Below, piece by piece: positions 34,927 to 45,257 of a stretch of DNA of 64,000 bases; position 1 is the stretch's first letter, and each line of letters opens with the position of its first letter. The position numbers and the translations under genes are program-made. Below the pieces are notes generated by a model. The model ran no database searches, was not told where the DNA came from, and worked only from the letters and a program-made list of their open reading frames with translations. The stretch comes from Neurospora intermedia (taxonomy: Eukaryota; Ascomycota; Sordariomycetes; Sordariales; Sordariaceae): the NCBI GenBank assembly GCA_037102815.1, contig BTPP01000009.1, positions 558,001 to 622,000 on the forward strand, written 5' to 3'.

Positions 34927-36648
34927 GGTTAGATTGTACAGAAGACCGGACCTGCTTTCCGTTTCTTTTGGTGTCTTGTCCGCACTCATAAGTAATGTCG
35001 AGGTTGACAAGACGGAAGGGAATGAGTGTCTGTTTGGGTCCCAGATCGACGATACCTAACCAGCAGGGGACATGCAGCCCACAGAACAGCGGGAGCGGAG
35101 AGCGGAGAGTTGAATGTGCGGAGGTGTGGGTTCTTGCGTCCATCAGTGGGTACAGAAGCCCTGCACGGCATGGGTAGGTAATGGAGCCCCGCTAAAAGCC
35201 CAGGCCAGGGGCAGCCGCTGCCCGATCACGGATGGAGATGGACGCCAAGATGGCGATTGGCGATTCCTATTCCTTTAGAATGTCCTCGGCCTGACCTTTC
35301 GGCAACTTTACAGTGCGTGTCTGTAATTCTGAATGACTGCATGACAAAGGAATTGGAGATTATTATACACATTGATATGGCGTGGAAGAATAGACGTAAG
35401 CAGAGGATTGCTCCAAGGGCAAAGGACACTAATTATTCCCGGGGTAATACCAACCAACAGCAACCTCGGCAACATACCTTTCTCTCCCCCATTACCATTA
35501 CCCAATTCTTCAGTATCAAAGGGCAGTCAGTGCCTGTGTAATGATGCAGTGGCTTGGCTTTGTCGCACAACAGTCCCAAACAAATGGGCGTCATCCAGAC
35601 AGGCAGACCAACATCGCGGATACTGGAGTCGGCAATTGCACCGCATCCATCCATCCCGTCCGTCAGCCTCAGCCCGTCAAATCCTTCTGCCTTTGCTTTT
35701 TGACCGACGGGGCGGCGGGAAGAGTGAATCCCAACACCACGTCTTGGATGGTTCCCGACATCCATGGCTGACATGGAAGGCTTTAAATACCAGACATCCA
35801 CGATACCATGGAAACAATGCGATGCGATTGACGCAAAGACGGTGAATTTCCACGTCAGTCACATTAGTCAACTGCATTGGACACCTGCAAGAGAGACAGA
35901 CAGACAGACATGTCTCAGGTGGCCGGCTTACTGTCCACTTGTAAGGCAAGGGATGGATGCAATGAGTGTCGGCTGCGCTGCGGTGTCGGTCTTCTTGTTA
36001 GTTTCTTCTTACACCAAAATGAAAAGAAACCCCCCATTTTGACATCAGCCAAAAGCATACCAAGCATACCAAGCATGCACATGCTCTTTGGCGCACTGCA
36101 AAGAACACGGGATAGGTACCTCTAGGTACGGTCATGCGACGGAAGAAGCATCATGATGTAAACACTGTACATTACCCTAACCCTCATCTTTACCTTACCG
36201 AGCTTACCTAGTTACCCACCAACCACCACCCGGTGCAAGTTCAAGTGTAACAACACCACGAACCGGACCGGTACACTCAGCGTAACACGGAGGGTTTACG
36301 CGACTACAAGGTGGGTGAGTCTCTAAGAGGCCGGTCGGTAAAAGGATTGAAGGATCCAGATATTTGATGCCCGTGTTCAGCAGGCCGATTGACGTCTGGA
36401 TCTATTCCGATCGAAAAAGGCCTTCTCAAGCCTCCATCGATCTCAAAACTCGGCCGGCAGGCATATCAAAGTCGATCAAACCATACCGTTGCATCCTCAT
36501 CTAAACAATTCGCGACACCCAGTTTTAACTCAAGGTCGCTGATATAAGATCCGGCCTAACATGTGCGCATGAACGAAACCATGTCGCTTACAAGTATTCT
36601 AAGTAGTATTCTAATCGACAGGACAGGGACAAACAGGCAAAGATGAAA

Positions 36649-36679
<31 letters not shown>
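36649..36679. repeat. Homopolymer run, 21 C then 10 A
   Basis: A homopolymer C tract directly joined to an A tract in the GH43 promoter side. The minus strand could form a quadruplex. The length is likely to vary between strains. Confidence 0.85.
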
Positions 36680-36680
<1 letters not shown>

Positions 36681-36929
36681 ATGTTTGTTTCTCCACGAAT
36701 TGGGACGTTTAGCAACTGGGGTCAAGGTCGCTTGGATGGGACGTTGACTTCCTTGGGATGTTACACTGGAGTTTGGAATCATGAGAGTTGCGGGGTAAAA
36801 GCAAGATGAAGATGGAAGCGAGAAAAGTCATAAACACAACGGGGTATCCCGTCGAAATCTGCTTTCATGAGGGATCAGTATTCGCTGGTCTCACTCATCT
36901 TGATCAGAGACTGAGAGAGAGGGTTGACA

Positions 36930-38569
36930 ATGCATCATCGCAACCGCCTTCTTCTGAGCTTGCTCTCAGTCGTCCTGGGGCTAGCCACATCTACAGTCCT
37001 CGCTGCACTACAAATCGTTCCTGGAGGGACATGGACAGCCGTGAGCGCACCTTTCCCTAGATTTTTTTTTACTTTATACCTACCTACTGACCGAAGAAGT
37101 CCAACGGCGAACACCTCAACGCCCACGGCGCCGGCGTCATCCAAGTCAACAACACCTTCTACCTCATCGGCGAAGACAAATCGCAGGGTTCCTCCTTTTT
37201 CGCCGTCAACTGTTATTCGTCTGTCGACCTTGTGCAATGGACGTACGAAGGCGCTTTACTTTCGCGGACATCATCATCAGGCGACGATGACCTCGGACCG
37301 AACAGGATCATTGAACGACCCAAAGTCATTTACAACGATCTCACCAAAAAATATGTCATGTGGATGCATGTGGACAGCAGTAACTACGGAGACGCCAAAG
37401 TGGGCGTGGCGACGAGCGATACCGTGTGCGGGAAATCTTATGAGTACCATGGAAGTTTTCGGCCGTTGGGGATGGAGTCGAGGGATATAGGGCTGTTTAA
37501 GGATGATGATGGGAGGGCTTACTTGCTCACTGAAGACGTACGTTGATTTTTTTATATTTTTTTTTTCTGCCCGTTTCCCTTACATTACCTTTTCTCCATC
37601 CCCTTTTTCTTTCCTTTTCTGCTCGTCCCCCCCTTTCCTGCCCTTCTGAGTACTCCTTCTCCGCTAACCCCCATTTCCAAAAAGCGCAAAAACGGCCTCC
37701 GCATCAACCCCCTCACCCCCGACTACCTCTCCATCTCCGGCACTTCCTCCACCCACTTGTTCCCAACCGCCATCGAATCCCCCGCCCTCCTCAAACTTTC
37801 TTCCGGGCGTTACTTCCTCTTCGGCTCCCACCTAACAGGCTGGTCCCCCAACGACAACGTCTACACCACCTCCACCAATCTCTCCGGCCCTTGGTCCGAC
37901 TGGCGTCTCTTCGCCGACAAAGGCAGCAACACCTACGCTTCCCAAACCAGCTTCATCCTCAACTACGGCGGCCCTGGCAATATAATGTACATGGGCGACA
38001 GATGGCACTCCACCAATTTACAGTCTAGCAGCTACATCTGGCTACCGCTCACCATCACCGACACCACCACCGTAGTTCTTAAAAACCGCGCTAGTTGGAT
38101 CCCCAATGCGCAATCTGGTCTACCATGGGCCGAAAGCCCTTCTGAAAAAAGCTACGAAGGCGAGCTGGGAGAATATTCCGGGGGCGCGAAAGAGGTTAGT
38201 TGCTCCCCCCAGTGTTCAAGGGGAAAAGCAGCGGGGTATATCGGGGGGACTACCACCAACGGATCAGTTACGATTTCTGGCGTGACAAGTAATAGCGACA
38301 ACAACGGGGGAAAAGGAGGAGGAGTAACGACGATACAAATAAGATACAAAAACGGGGATACGAACCCGCGGTATGCTTCTGTTCGTGTCAATGGCGGAGC
38401 GCCGCAAAAAGTGGCGTTTGAAGGGACGGCAGGAGACGTAGGAGTTAGTAGTGTGGTGGTTAAGGAGGGGGGGTTGAGAAAAGGGGATGGGAATACGATT
38501 GTGGTGAGTGGGTGGGAGGGAGCAGGGTGGGGGCCGGATGTTGACAGGGTTGTTGTGCCTGTTGAGTAG
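36930..38569 (+). CDS. Secreted GH43 exo-beta-1,3-galactanase with CBM35
   Basis: Three phase-0 exons, 36930-37040, 37100-37537 (start could be 37097) and 37685-38569, give 477 residues. Residues 1-25 (MHHRNRLLLSLLSVVLGLAT) form a signal peptide. The five-bladed GH43 domain shows NAHGAGVIQVNNTFYLIGED, RPKVIYNDLTKKYVMWMH, SRDIGLFKDDDGRAYLL, and AIESPALLKLSSGRYFLFGS with the presumed acid Glu at residue 214. Later SQTSFIL carries a Gln where GH43 subfamily 24 is known to lack the usual base Asp. From about residue 335 a beta-sandwich with ACSPxCSxG-like cysteines, IQIRYKNGD and NTIVVSGWEGAGWGPDVDRVVV is a CBM35. The pair GH43_24 plus CBM35 is known for side-chain-tolerant removal of galactose from beta-1,3-galactan of arabinogalactan proteins. 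The protein is secreted and plant-wall directed. Confidence 0.87.
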
Positions 38570-39353
38570 GTAAGTGAGTGGGAGGTTCTAGATGGGAGGG
38601 AGGAAGGGAAAGGGTTTGGAGGGGTGGAGGGTGTGGATGGGTTTAGGTGGGTTTATGTGGGTGTTGGAGTTGGTGTTCAAGTTTGCAAAAGTTTTGTGAA
38701 ATGACAGATGTTAAACGGAACCAAATATGGCTGGAGTGAGCAAGTGAGGATGATCAAGCGGGTTCAAAAGGCCCAGCCAGAGCTGCCATTGTCATTTGGG
38801 TAACTGAGAAAAAAAGTGAACATTAGATCGATCATGCTGAGTATCATACAGAACACTTACTGCTATGTGAAATCCTGAGGAAACAGAAAGGCACCTAGCA
38901 AATTTCGTTTGGACAATAGTTGCGACTATAGCTCATAACTTCACCAGAAGCTTTTCCGAAAATCTAATTTCTAGTATTCCATGAGAAGTTTGGTCCAAGT
39001 AAACCCAAGTCAAAAAAAAAAAAAAAAAGGAAATCATGCCAAGCCGTCGAGGAATAAATGCCGAAAATCACAACACAACGAAGAGCCCTCAGTGTAACGG
39101 CATAAACATGTTCAACTCCCATTATTTATCAAAATCAACGAAAGAATCAACAACAGATTCCAAACTCCAAAATGCTCGCTATGTACTATACAAATTATCT
39201 TTCCACTTTAACCCCTATGTGAAGTGAAGGTACCTTACTATATATCCCCGCCTGCTTCTCTCTCTCTCGCGCTCTTTAGTGTATGTATGAAGACCGTCCT
39301 GTTTCCGGTCCGTCCCGGCGCTAGTATGTACCATCTTTGCTTCGACCCATTCC

Positions 39354-39384
<31 letters not shown>

Positions 39385-39444
39385 ATTCTCTCCCTTCTTC
39401 TCTTTTTTTCTTTACAAGGTCTTCATCTGTATCCTCAAGGTTAT
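38570..39444. other. Intergenic between convergent genes
   Basis: Both neighbours end here. It has G-rich DNA just after the GH43 stop (38573-38670), an A-run near 39012-39028 and (CTGT)8 at 39353-39384. No gene is seen. Confidence 0.6.
39353..39384. repeat. (CTGT)8 microsatellite
   Basis: Eight perfect CTGT units lie about 60 bp beyond the stop codon of the proline-rich gene, probably inside its 3' untranslated region. Confidence 0.9.
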
Positions 39445-41598
39445 TCACATAGTAGTAGCAGTATTCCTCCCTTGCTCCTGCGCGGCCCGCAAAGCATCAA
39501 CCTCTCTCTGCAACGCATCCAAATCGGCCAGGATATCCTTAGTTGCCGACTCTCTTCTCATCACTTCTTCCTCGTCGCCGTCCCCGCCTGCAAACTCCCC
39601 ATCAGGAAGGCCTCTCGGTTCCTCGCCTGATGCCAAAGATGCTTCCAGAAACCGCGCACCCGCGCCGCCTGATCCTGAGGCTAGAGCAGCAGATGATTCA
39701 GCAGGCGCAGGTGACTCAAGGGTTCCCGCTGCAGGCGCAGGATTACCGCTGTCGACACTCCCGCTTCCCGAGACAGATCGCCTGTTACTCCCCCTCGGCC
39801 GCGGTCTGGGTGGTGGCGGCGGGGCGTGATTCGGACTCGAGGCAATCGGTGGCGGGGATGCCAGTCCAGTCGGTTCTTTGCTCCTCCCGCTATCGACCCT
39901 ACGCACAGCCCCCGGCGTTGAAGGGGCGCCTGATCGGACGGACTTGTTCCTCGCCGGTGGTGGAGGAGGAGCTAGTTTGCCGCTTCCACTCAAGGTCCTG
40001 CCATGTCCAGGCTGGCTAAAGCTACTGATGCTAGTGGTTTCTGCATTGTTGGAGGAGGAGTTGGCAGGGGTGCTAGGCCGGCTACCCTGCGCTGATCCAG
40101 AGACTGGTTGAGCTGCCAGACCAGGGAACTCCGGACCCTCGCCCCCAGCAGACGGGGCCGCAGGCGAAGTGATCCCAATTCCCAATCCAGCTGTAGAAGT
40201 AGAAGGCCTGGACCCATGTGTCGACCTTCTGGGGGGAGGCGGCGCCGGTGCATTCACCTGAGTGGTAGAACTGGCAACCTTTAGGCTCGATGACCTCGAG
40301 CGGATCGAGTCTACAGAAGTGCGCGTAGGTTCCTCATCTGCGCGAGACGTCTGTGGTGTTGACACAGGTACCGCCACAGATCCCGAGACAGACAGCTTAC
40401 TTTCTGAACGACCGTGAGTCGATCGCCTGGGCGGAGGGGGTGGCTTTTTCGACGTTTGTGGGGGAGGCGGTGAGGTCGTTGTTGGCTTGGGCGGAGTTGG
40501 CGGTTGGGGAATTGGTGCGTTTGTTTCTTGGCCCACATCCGGGACCTTGGCGGCTGCTTCACGGTCGAATGAATTTTCCAAGTCTTCCTCGCCTGGAGAC
40601 TTTACCGGCGGTGGCGGCAGTGGTGTGTTCACTTCCGAAGGCTGTTCCGAGAACGGCGAGGCTAGAACCCGGGAAGCGCGGGCAGATGATGACGACGATG
40701 ACGGTCTCGGGGTACTGGGCGTCCCCGATTTCTCCTCGCCCTTGGGCTCCACTTTGATCAGCTTCCCATGCCTCGAGCTGGGCGGCGGCGGCGGCGGTGC
40801 TTTGCTCCTCGACGTCGCTGGCGCCTGAACGGTTGGGCGTATGGGACCGCTTATTGATGTTCGTTGTGATTGTGGTTCCTCCCTTCCATGTTCCGAAGTC
40901 TCGTGGGATGTCCGGGGCGTATCTTGAGAAGTCAAAGTTGAGGATGCATCAGCTATGCTCGCGCCATCGGTTCGTGGTGGTTGCGCCGGTCCTCCCGCTT
41001 GGCCTGTGAGAAGGAGTCGTCTGAAGGAATCCACGTCCAGCGAACCTTTGCCTCCTGGTACAGTACCGGGATTTTGTGTTGGCTCATTCGTTGGGTGCTC
41101 CAGGTCCTCTAATGTCCTTCCAAACGGGTTTGGCGGTACCTGGCTGGAGCCTGGTAGTTCAGGCCGCGATAGCGTCGGCGGGGGAATTTCGTCAGCCCGG
41201 GCAAACGGATCCGCGCCTTCATCTTCGTCATCACTTGAGCTACTTTCGGCCGTATCTTCCCCCACTGGCGGATTTGTATCGGGTTCTTCCTCCGACTCGG
41301 GAGATGGCGGTGGTGACTGTACGCGGACCCTTTTCACGACTTTTGGTTTCTGGAAGCTTGTCTTTGGAGGTGGTTCATTGGACTGGCCGAGAGACTGGAG
41401 GGAGTTGCGGAAGTCGTCGCTAGACGGGAGTGGCGGTCGTGTAGGTTCGAGCGAAGACGAAGAGGATGTAGGAAGAGGGTCGAAGGCATCGGCGAAAGCG
41501 TCGGAGGCTAGCGAAATGGGAGGATTCGAGGTCGTCAATGCGCCGGCTTGTTTCCGCCGAAACGGGTTGTTGGTGTTGAGGGACGACGGTTGGGCCAT
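39445..41598 (-). CDS. Proline-rich protein with NPF motifs, unrecognised
   Basis: A single exon gives 717 residues from the ATG of MAQPSSLNTNNPFRRK at 41598; the frame continues upstream without another ATG. I do not recognise a domain. Two NPF tripeptides (NNPFRRK near residue 11 and PPNPFGRT near 150) are the ligand of EH domains. There are many polyproline blocks (APPPPPPSSRHGK, KKPPPPPRRSTHGRSE, APAPPPPRRSTHGSRP, KLAPPPPPARNKS), some with an RRSTHG extension repeated, which are typical SH3 or profilin ligands. An acidic Ser/Asp patch lies near 120. The C-terminus forms a short amphipathic coil, TKDILADLDALQREVDALRA. Endocytosis or actin-patch scaffolding is a reasonable guess from the motifs only. 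The composition is disordered nearly throughout. Confidence 0.75.
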   Translation of the reverse strand: MAQPSSLNTNNPFRRKQAGALTTSNPPISLASDAFADAFDPLPTSSSSSLEPTRPPLPSSDDFRNSLQSLGQSNEPPPKTSFQKPKVVKRVRVQSPPPSPESEEEPDTNPPVGEDTAESSSSDDEDEGADPFARADEIPPPTLSRPELPGSSQVPPNPFGRTLEDLEHPTNEPTQNPGTVPGGKGSLDVDSFRRLLLTGQAGGPAQPPRTDGASIADASSTLTSQDTPRTSHETSEHGREEPQSQRTSISGPIRPTVQAPATSRSKAPPPPPPSSRHGKLIKVEPKGEEKSGTPSTPRPSSSSSSARASRVLASPFSEQPSEVNTPLPPPPVKSPGEEDLENSFDREAAAKVPDVGQETNAPIPQPPTPPKPTTTSPPPPQTSKKPPPPPRRSTHGRSESKLSVSGSVAVPVSTPQTSRADEEPTRTSVDSIRSRSSSLKVASSTTQVNAPAPPPPRRSTHGSRPSTSTAGLGIGITSPAAPSAGGEGPEFPGLAAQPVSGSAQGSRPSTPANSSSNNAETTSISSFSQPGHGRTLSGSGKLAPPPPPARNKSVRSGAPSTPGAVRRVDSGRSKEPTGLASPPPIASSPNHAPPPPPRPRPRGSNRRSVSGSGSVDSGNPAPAAGTLESPAPAESSAALASGSGGAGARFLEASLASGEEPRGLPDGEFAGGDGDEEEVMRRESATKDILADLDALQREVDALRAAQEQGRNTATTM

Positions 41599-44080
41599 TG
41601 TGTTTATCCTTTGTTGTCTGTGGTTGGTCAAGTTTGCCGACAGCGAGTGGGCGGGCGCGTGGTCGATTGGTATGAGCTAAGTGATGGATATGCTAGCAAC
41701 CCATTGTCATGTGGCGGCTATCTTTTGCATTCCAGTTCCCAATGGAACTGAAGCAGATCTGTGTTGGCACACCGGGGTTGAAAGGGATCTTCAGAGCGTT
41801 GTCGAGCGAAGGAACAATGGATGGCCGTGATGGTTCGAGACTGCTCCTACCTGGAGGCAGTGTAGGGTAATCACAGAGGACCGGTAAGTTCGGGAAGCGG
41901 TTGCGGGGACGAGGCACAGCCAGCTCTTGATTTGGGAACTTTTGTTGGGGCGGCGCTGTGATTAAGCGAAATGTTTATTCGGCTGCCTGCCTGTCTGCCT
42001 GGCCGTCGGTGTCGTTGTTGATGTAGTAGTCTAGTCGTCGTCGTCGTCGCTTCTCGCAGTCCGTCAACGTAATGATTGCGCGGCGTGCGTGGTCTGGTTG
42101 TGAGTGGATGATGCGTCGTCGTGAAAGTGGAATCCAATCGATTGCGACGGTTTCCCTTGGCGATCAGTCAGTCAGTCAGAAGCACTGCACTGCACTGCAC
42201 CTCAAGAGAGAGCTTCCACTTGCACTCTGCGGCTTGGATAAAAAGCCTGGGCGGATAAGCTCGCTCGATGAGGTGCCTGCACACTCACAGAGCCGAGGAA
42301 GGTACAAGTAAACCGGTGGGGTCCGGCAGAATGACAACAACAACAACAGCTGCACTCCGCTGCGAAGAACAATTCATCATTACCAGTCTTACCATACAGC
42401 TCCATTTCCTCACAGCTCAGGACGAAGTGGAAGCTACCCATTGGCCACCAAGCTATCCCCCCTTATACCCTCCTCAACAAACGGTTGGTTCTCGTCGACC
42501 TTGACGATTTTTATTTTGAAACACTTGCAATCAACCAGTCAGATCACGTCTCTTGTTAAGTAGGTAGCTACAAACAGCCAAGGTACCTAAGCTCTATAAC
42601 CTAGCTCTGTCTCTGTAAGCTACACTACCTAGGTAAAGCTTGAAGAGCGCACGGGCCAACTGTTTACAAAAAGCCAACGGTCAATTGCAACGGTGAACTT
42701 TTCTTTACCTTGTTCACCTCCAAGTCAGGCTCCAACTTGAAGTGCTCCAACCCGGAAAGTTTTGCCATCACCTATGTCCCCGTCTGACGGTGTCGGGTAG
42801 ATTCCTTTCGCCGCCGCATGCGGGAGGCGCAGTCTGAATTATCAGTATGACTTTTTTTTCTATTTCCAGTCTTCAAAATGGATCCTACCCGAAATTCCAA
42901 CTTTCGAGACTGTGCTGGTAGGTTGCCGGCCGGTAAGACGAGGGTGAAGAGACTGACTGACTGCCCGTCCTCAATTGTCTTATCTTGCTTGTTGATAAGA
43001 GCTTCAGTAGTGACAATAGAGTCCCGTCTCTCGTCAAAGTTCAGTGTGTCACAAGCCCGTCAGCTGCAATGTCTCAAAACGGTTTGATTTGCTGTGCCAG
43101 GGTTCCCCTCCAGGACTTGAAGTCAAAAAAAGTCGGAGGATCAAATTTGTAAACAAACCTGGAACAGGGGAGCGAGCGAGGAGCGAGCCGCCCACAACAA
43201 ACCTAACCATAGTCGCGTTCCCGCCCACCGGCCGGATCCCCGTTATGCTCGTTCCAGCCAACTCTTCGCTTCTTGATTTTCAATCCTTTTTCACCGCACC
43301 CCACAAAACTTACCAAACTTGATGCACAATAATTGAAAAGTGTATTGGCAAATTCTGTTCGTGATAGTCAAAGGGTATCCTGTGGTATATTTCAGATACA
43401 ATGAAGCTATCAAAGCCACCTCGCGTCTGGACTCGGCATCACTACCAGACCGCCACATCATCGCTTCAAGGTCCTTCGCTCCAAACTTCGTATTCACCGA
43501 ACCAGTTCCTCGGCTTTTTCAGCACTGCACTGCAAAATCCGCCAGGTAGCCATGTCAAACTAAAAAGGGCAAAGCGCTTGCTCAGGGTATTTGAAAAAAA
43601 GTGGTATCGTTCCAAGTCGGATTATATATGCAATGCAGTATCCAAAATAAGGCTTTTTGGTGTATGTCCTTCGCTTCTTAAGACACCCTCGAAGCCGCCG
43701 GTCGCCCGTTTCCCCATTTCCCAATCATCCATAGGTTGTAGCCCAAACCTACCCTCCGTTGCGTTTCAGCACAAACGATCCAAACCTCCTCAATCCCCAT
43801 GAGAAATGTGTGAATCCAAGATACATGAAAGCCAGAAACAAGAAGCTACCCCCCGCGCGCGCTGTGGCGATGTTGTGAAAAAGAGCAAAACGCGTTGACT
43901 TGTAGACCAATGAAAACCCCCCCTTATGTTGATAAGTGTTCCCAAGCAATATGATTCCCCAAACGCCTTTCGAGTAAGCCCGTCACGTCGCAAGTGGTGG
44001 TGAAAAAAATGACTAAAGACATCATGAGAAGAGACCGAGGCGCAAAAAAGAGACAAAAACATCATCCCAAAGGGACGAGT
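41599..44080. other. Intergenic, proline-rich gene promoter side and H1 3' side
   Basis: 2.5 kb without a supportable gene. Short repeats CGTCGTCGTCGTCG near 42033-42048, CAGTCAGTCAGTCAG near 42165-42180 and GCACTGCACTGCACTGCAC near 42181-42200 are present. Open frames near 42878 and 43400 have no family features. Confidence 0.5.
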
Positions 44081-45257
44081 TTATGCCTTCTCGGCAGCGG
44101 GCTCGGCCTTCTCGGCCTTCTTGCTGGCGGCAGCCTTCTTGGGAGCAGCGGCCTTCTTGGCGGCAGCAGGCTTAGCGGTGCTCTTGGCGACACGGCCCGA
44201 CTTGGTCTTGGTGAGGACGGTCTCCTTGTCGGCAACGGCAGGAGCAGCGGCCTTCTTCTTGGGGGCAGCGGCCTTCTTCTCCTTGGCCTCCTTCTTGGGA
44301 GCAGCAGCCTTCTTGGGGGCAGCGGCCTTCTTGGCAGCAGGAGCCTTCTTTTCCTTGGTCTCCTTCTTGGCGGCACCCTCCTTCTTAGCGGCGGCGGGCT
44401 TCTTCTCCTTGGCCTCCTTCTTGGGAGCAGCCTTCTTGGGAGCAGGCTTAGCGACCTTCTTGGCGAGCTTGGTGCCACCGGAAGGACCTATATCGTGTGT
44501 GAGCATGCAAAGAGTAACACAAGGAGACGATGCTTTATGTAGGTGGTGACATACCCTTGGGCTGCTCAAAGACACCCTTGTCGACACCGTTCTTCAAGGC
44601 CTTGTTGAAGAGCGAGTCGAACATGTTGTCGGTGACGTTGCCGAGCGTGTTGTTGGCACGGACATACTTCTTGAGAGCTTGACGGCTATGGTGTGCGTTA
44701 GCAACATGTTGTGATCCTTCATCGCGTCATGAAAACAAGAATGAAAGTGGTCATCGGTGCGACCGTGGGAAGGGCCCGCAAGGTATGCGGTGTGGCTTGG
44801 CAAAGCCCTGGTGAAAAATGAGAAAAGTAAGCAGAAAAAATGGCACATACCTAGATCCAGCGCGGTCCTTGAGCTGTAGCATGACAAAAAGTAGAAATCA
44901 GCATGACTGAGGGACAGTGAAAGGGTGGTGAGTGGTGTGGGTGACTCTTTGGTTGCGTGCATCATGAGAGCAATTGTCTCATTTTGCTCACCGACCAGAG
45001 AAGTGCCCACAACCAAAACACGCCACAACAAAAATAAGGAAGGGGTTTAAATACCGCAACAATAGCGTCCGTGATCATGTCCTGTTTACAGGTTAGCAAA
45101 AGATGCATTTCTCTTTGGATTTAGTGAGGCTTACAAGGTAAGAGGCATGGGTGCTGGGGCTCTTGGTCTTGGGAGCAGAGGTGGGAGCAGAGGTGGGAGC
45201 AGGAGCGGCGGCGGCAGAGGCATCGGCGGCCTTGGTCTCGGTCTTCTTGGGAGGCAT
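44081..45257 (-). CDS. hH1: Histone H1
   Basis: Five exons, 45257-45135, 45081-45055 (27 nt), 44873-44851 (23 nt), 44685-44555 and 44487-44081, join in phase to 236 residues. It begins MPPKKTETKAADAS and has the winged-helix globular domain at about 35-115 (THASYLDMITDAIVALKDRA, SSRQALKKYVRANN, MFDSLFNKALKNGVDKGVFE). A Lys/Ala/Pro-rich tail of about 115 residues follows, with repeats such as AAPKKEAKEKK and AAPKKAA. Length and wording agree with what I recall of the single Neurospora crassa H1 gene. It binds linker DNA at the nucleosome entry and exit. The two microexons fall inside the globular domain. The opposite strand of the tail gives long chance frames. Confidence 0.96.

Larger units (their letters stand above)
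33905..36929. other. Divergent intergenic region, MFS / GH43
   Basis: 3.0 kb hold the promoters of both neighbours and no supportable gene. A perfect 22 bp inverted repeat has arms at 34631-34652 and 34905-34926. A run of 21 C followed by 10 A lies at 36649-36679, and GACA repeats at 35895-35911. Some open frames at 35372-35845 on both strands overlap each other and lack features. Confidence 0.55.

Noticed and set aside
36172-36184. CCCTAACCCT resembling a telomere repeat
   Set aside because: It is less than two units long in ordinary DNA, with no sign of an internal telomere.
44121-44549. Alanine/leucine-rich plus-strand frame opposite histone H1
   Set aside because: It is the antisense of the Lys/Ala-rich H1 tail.
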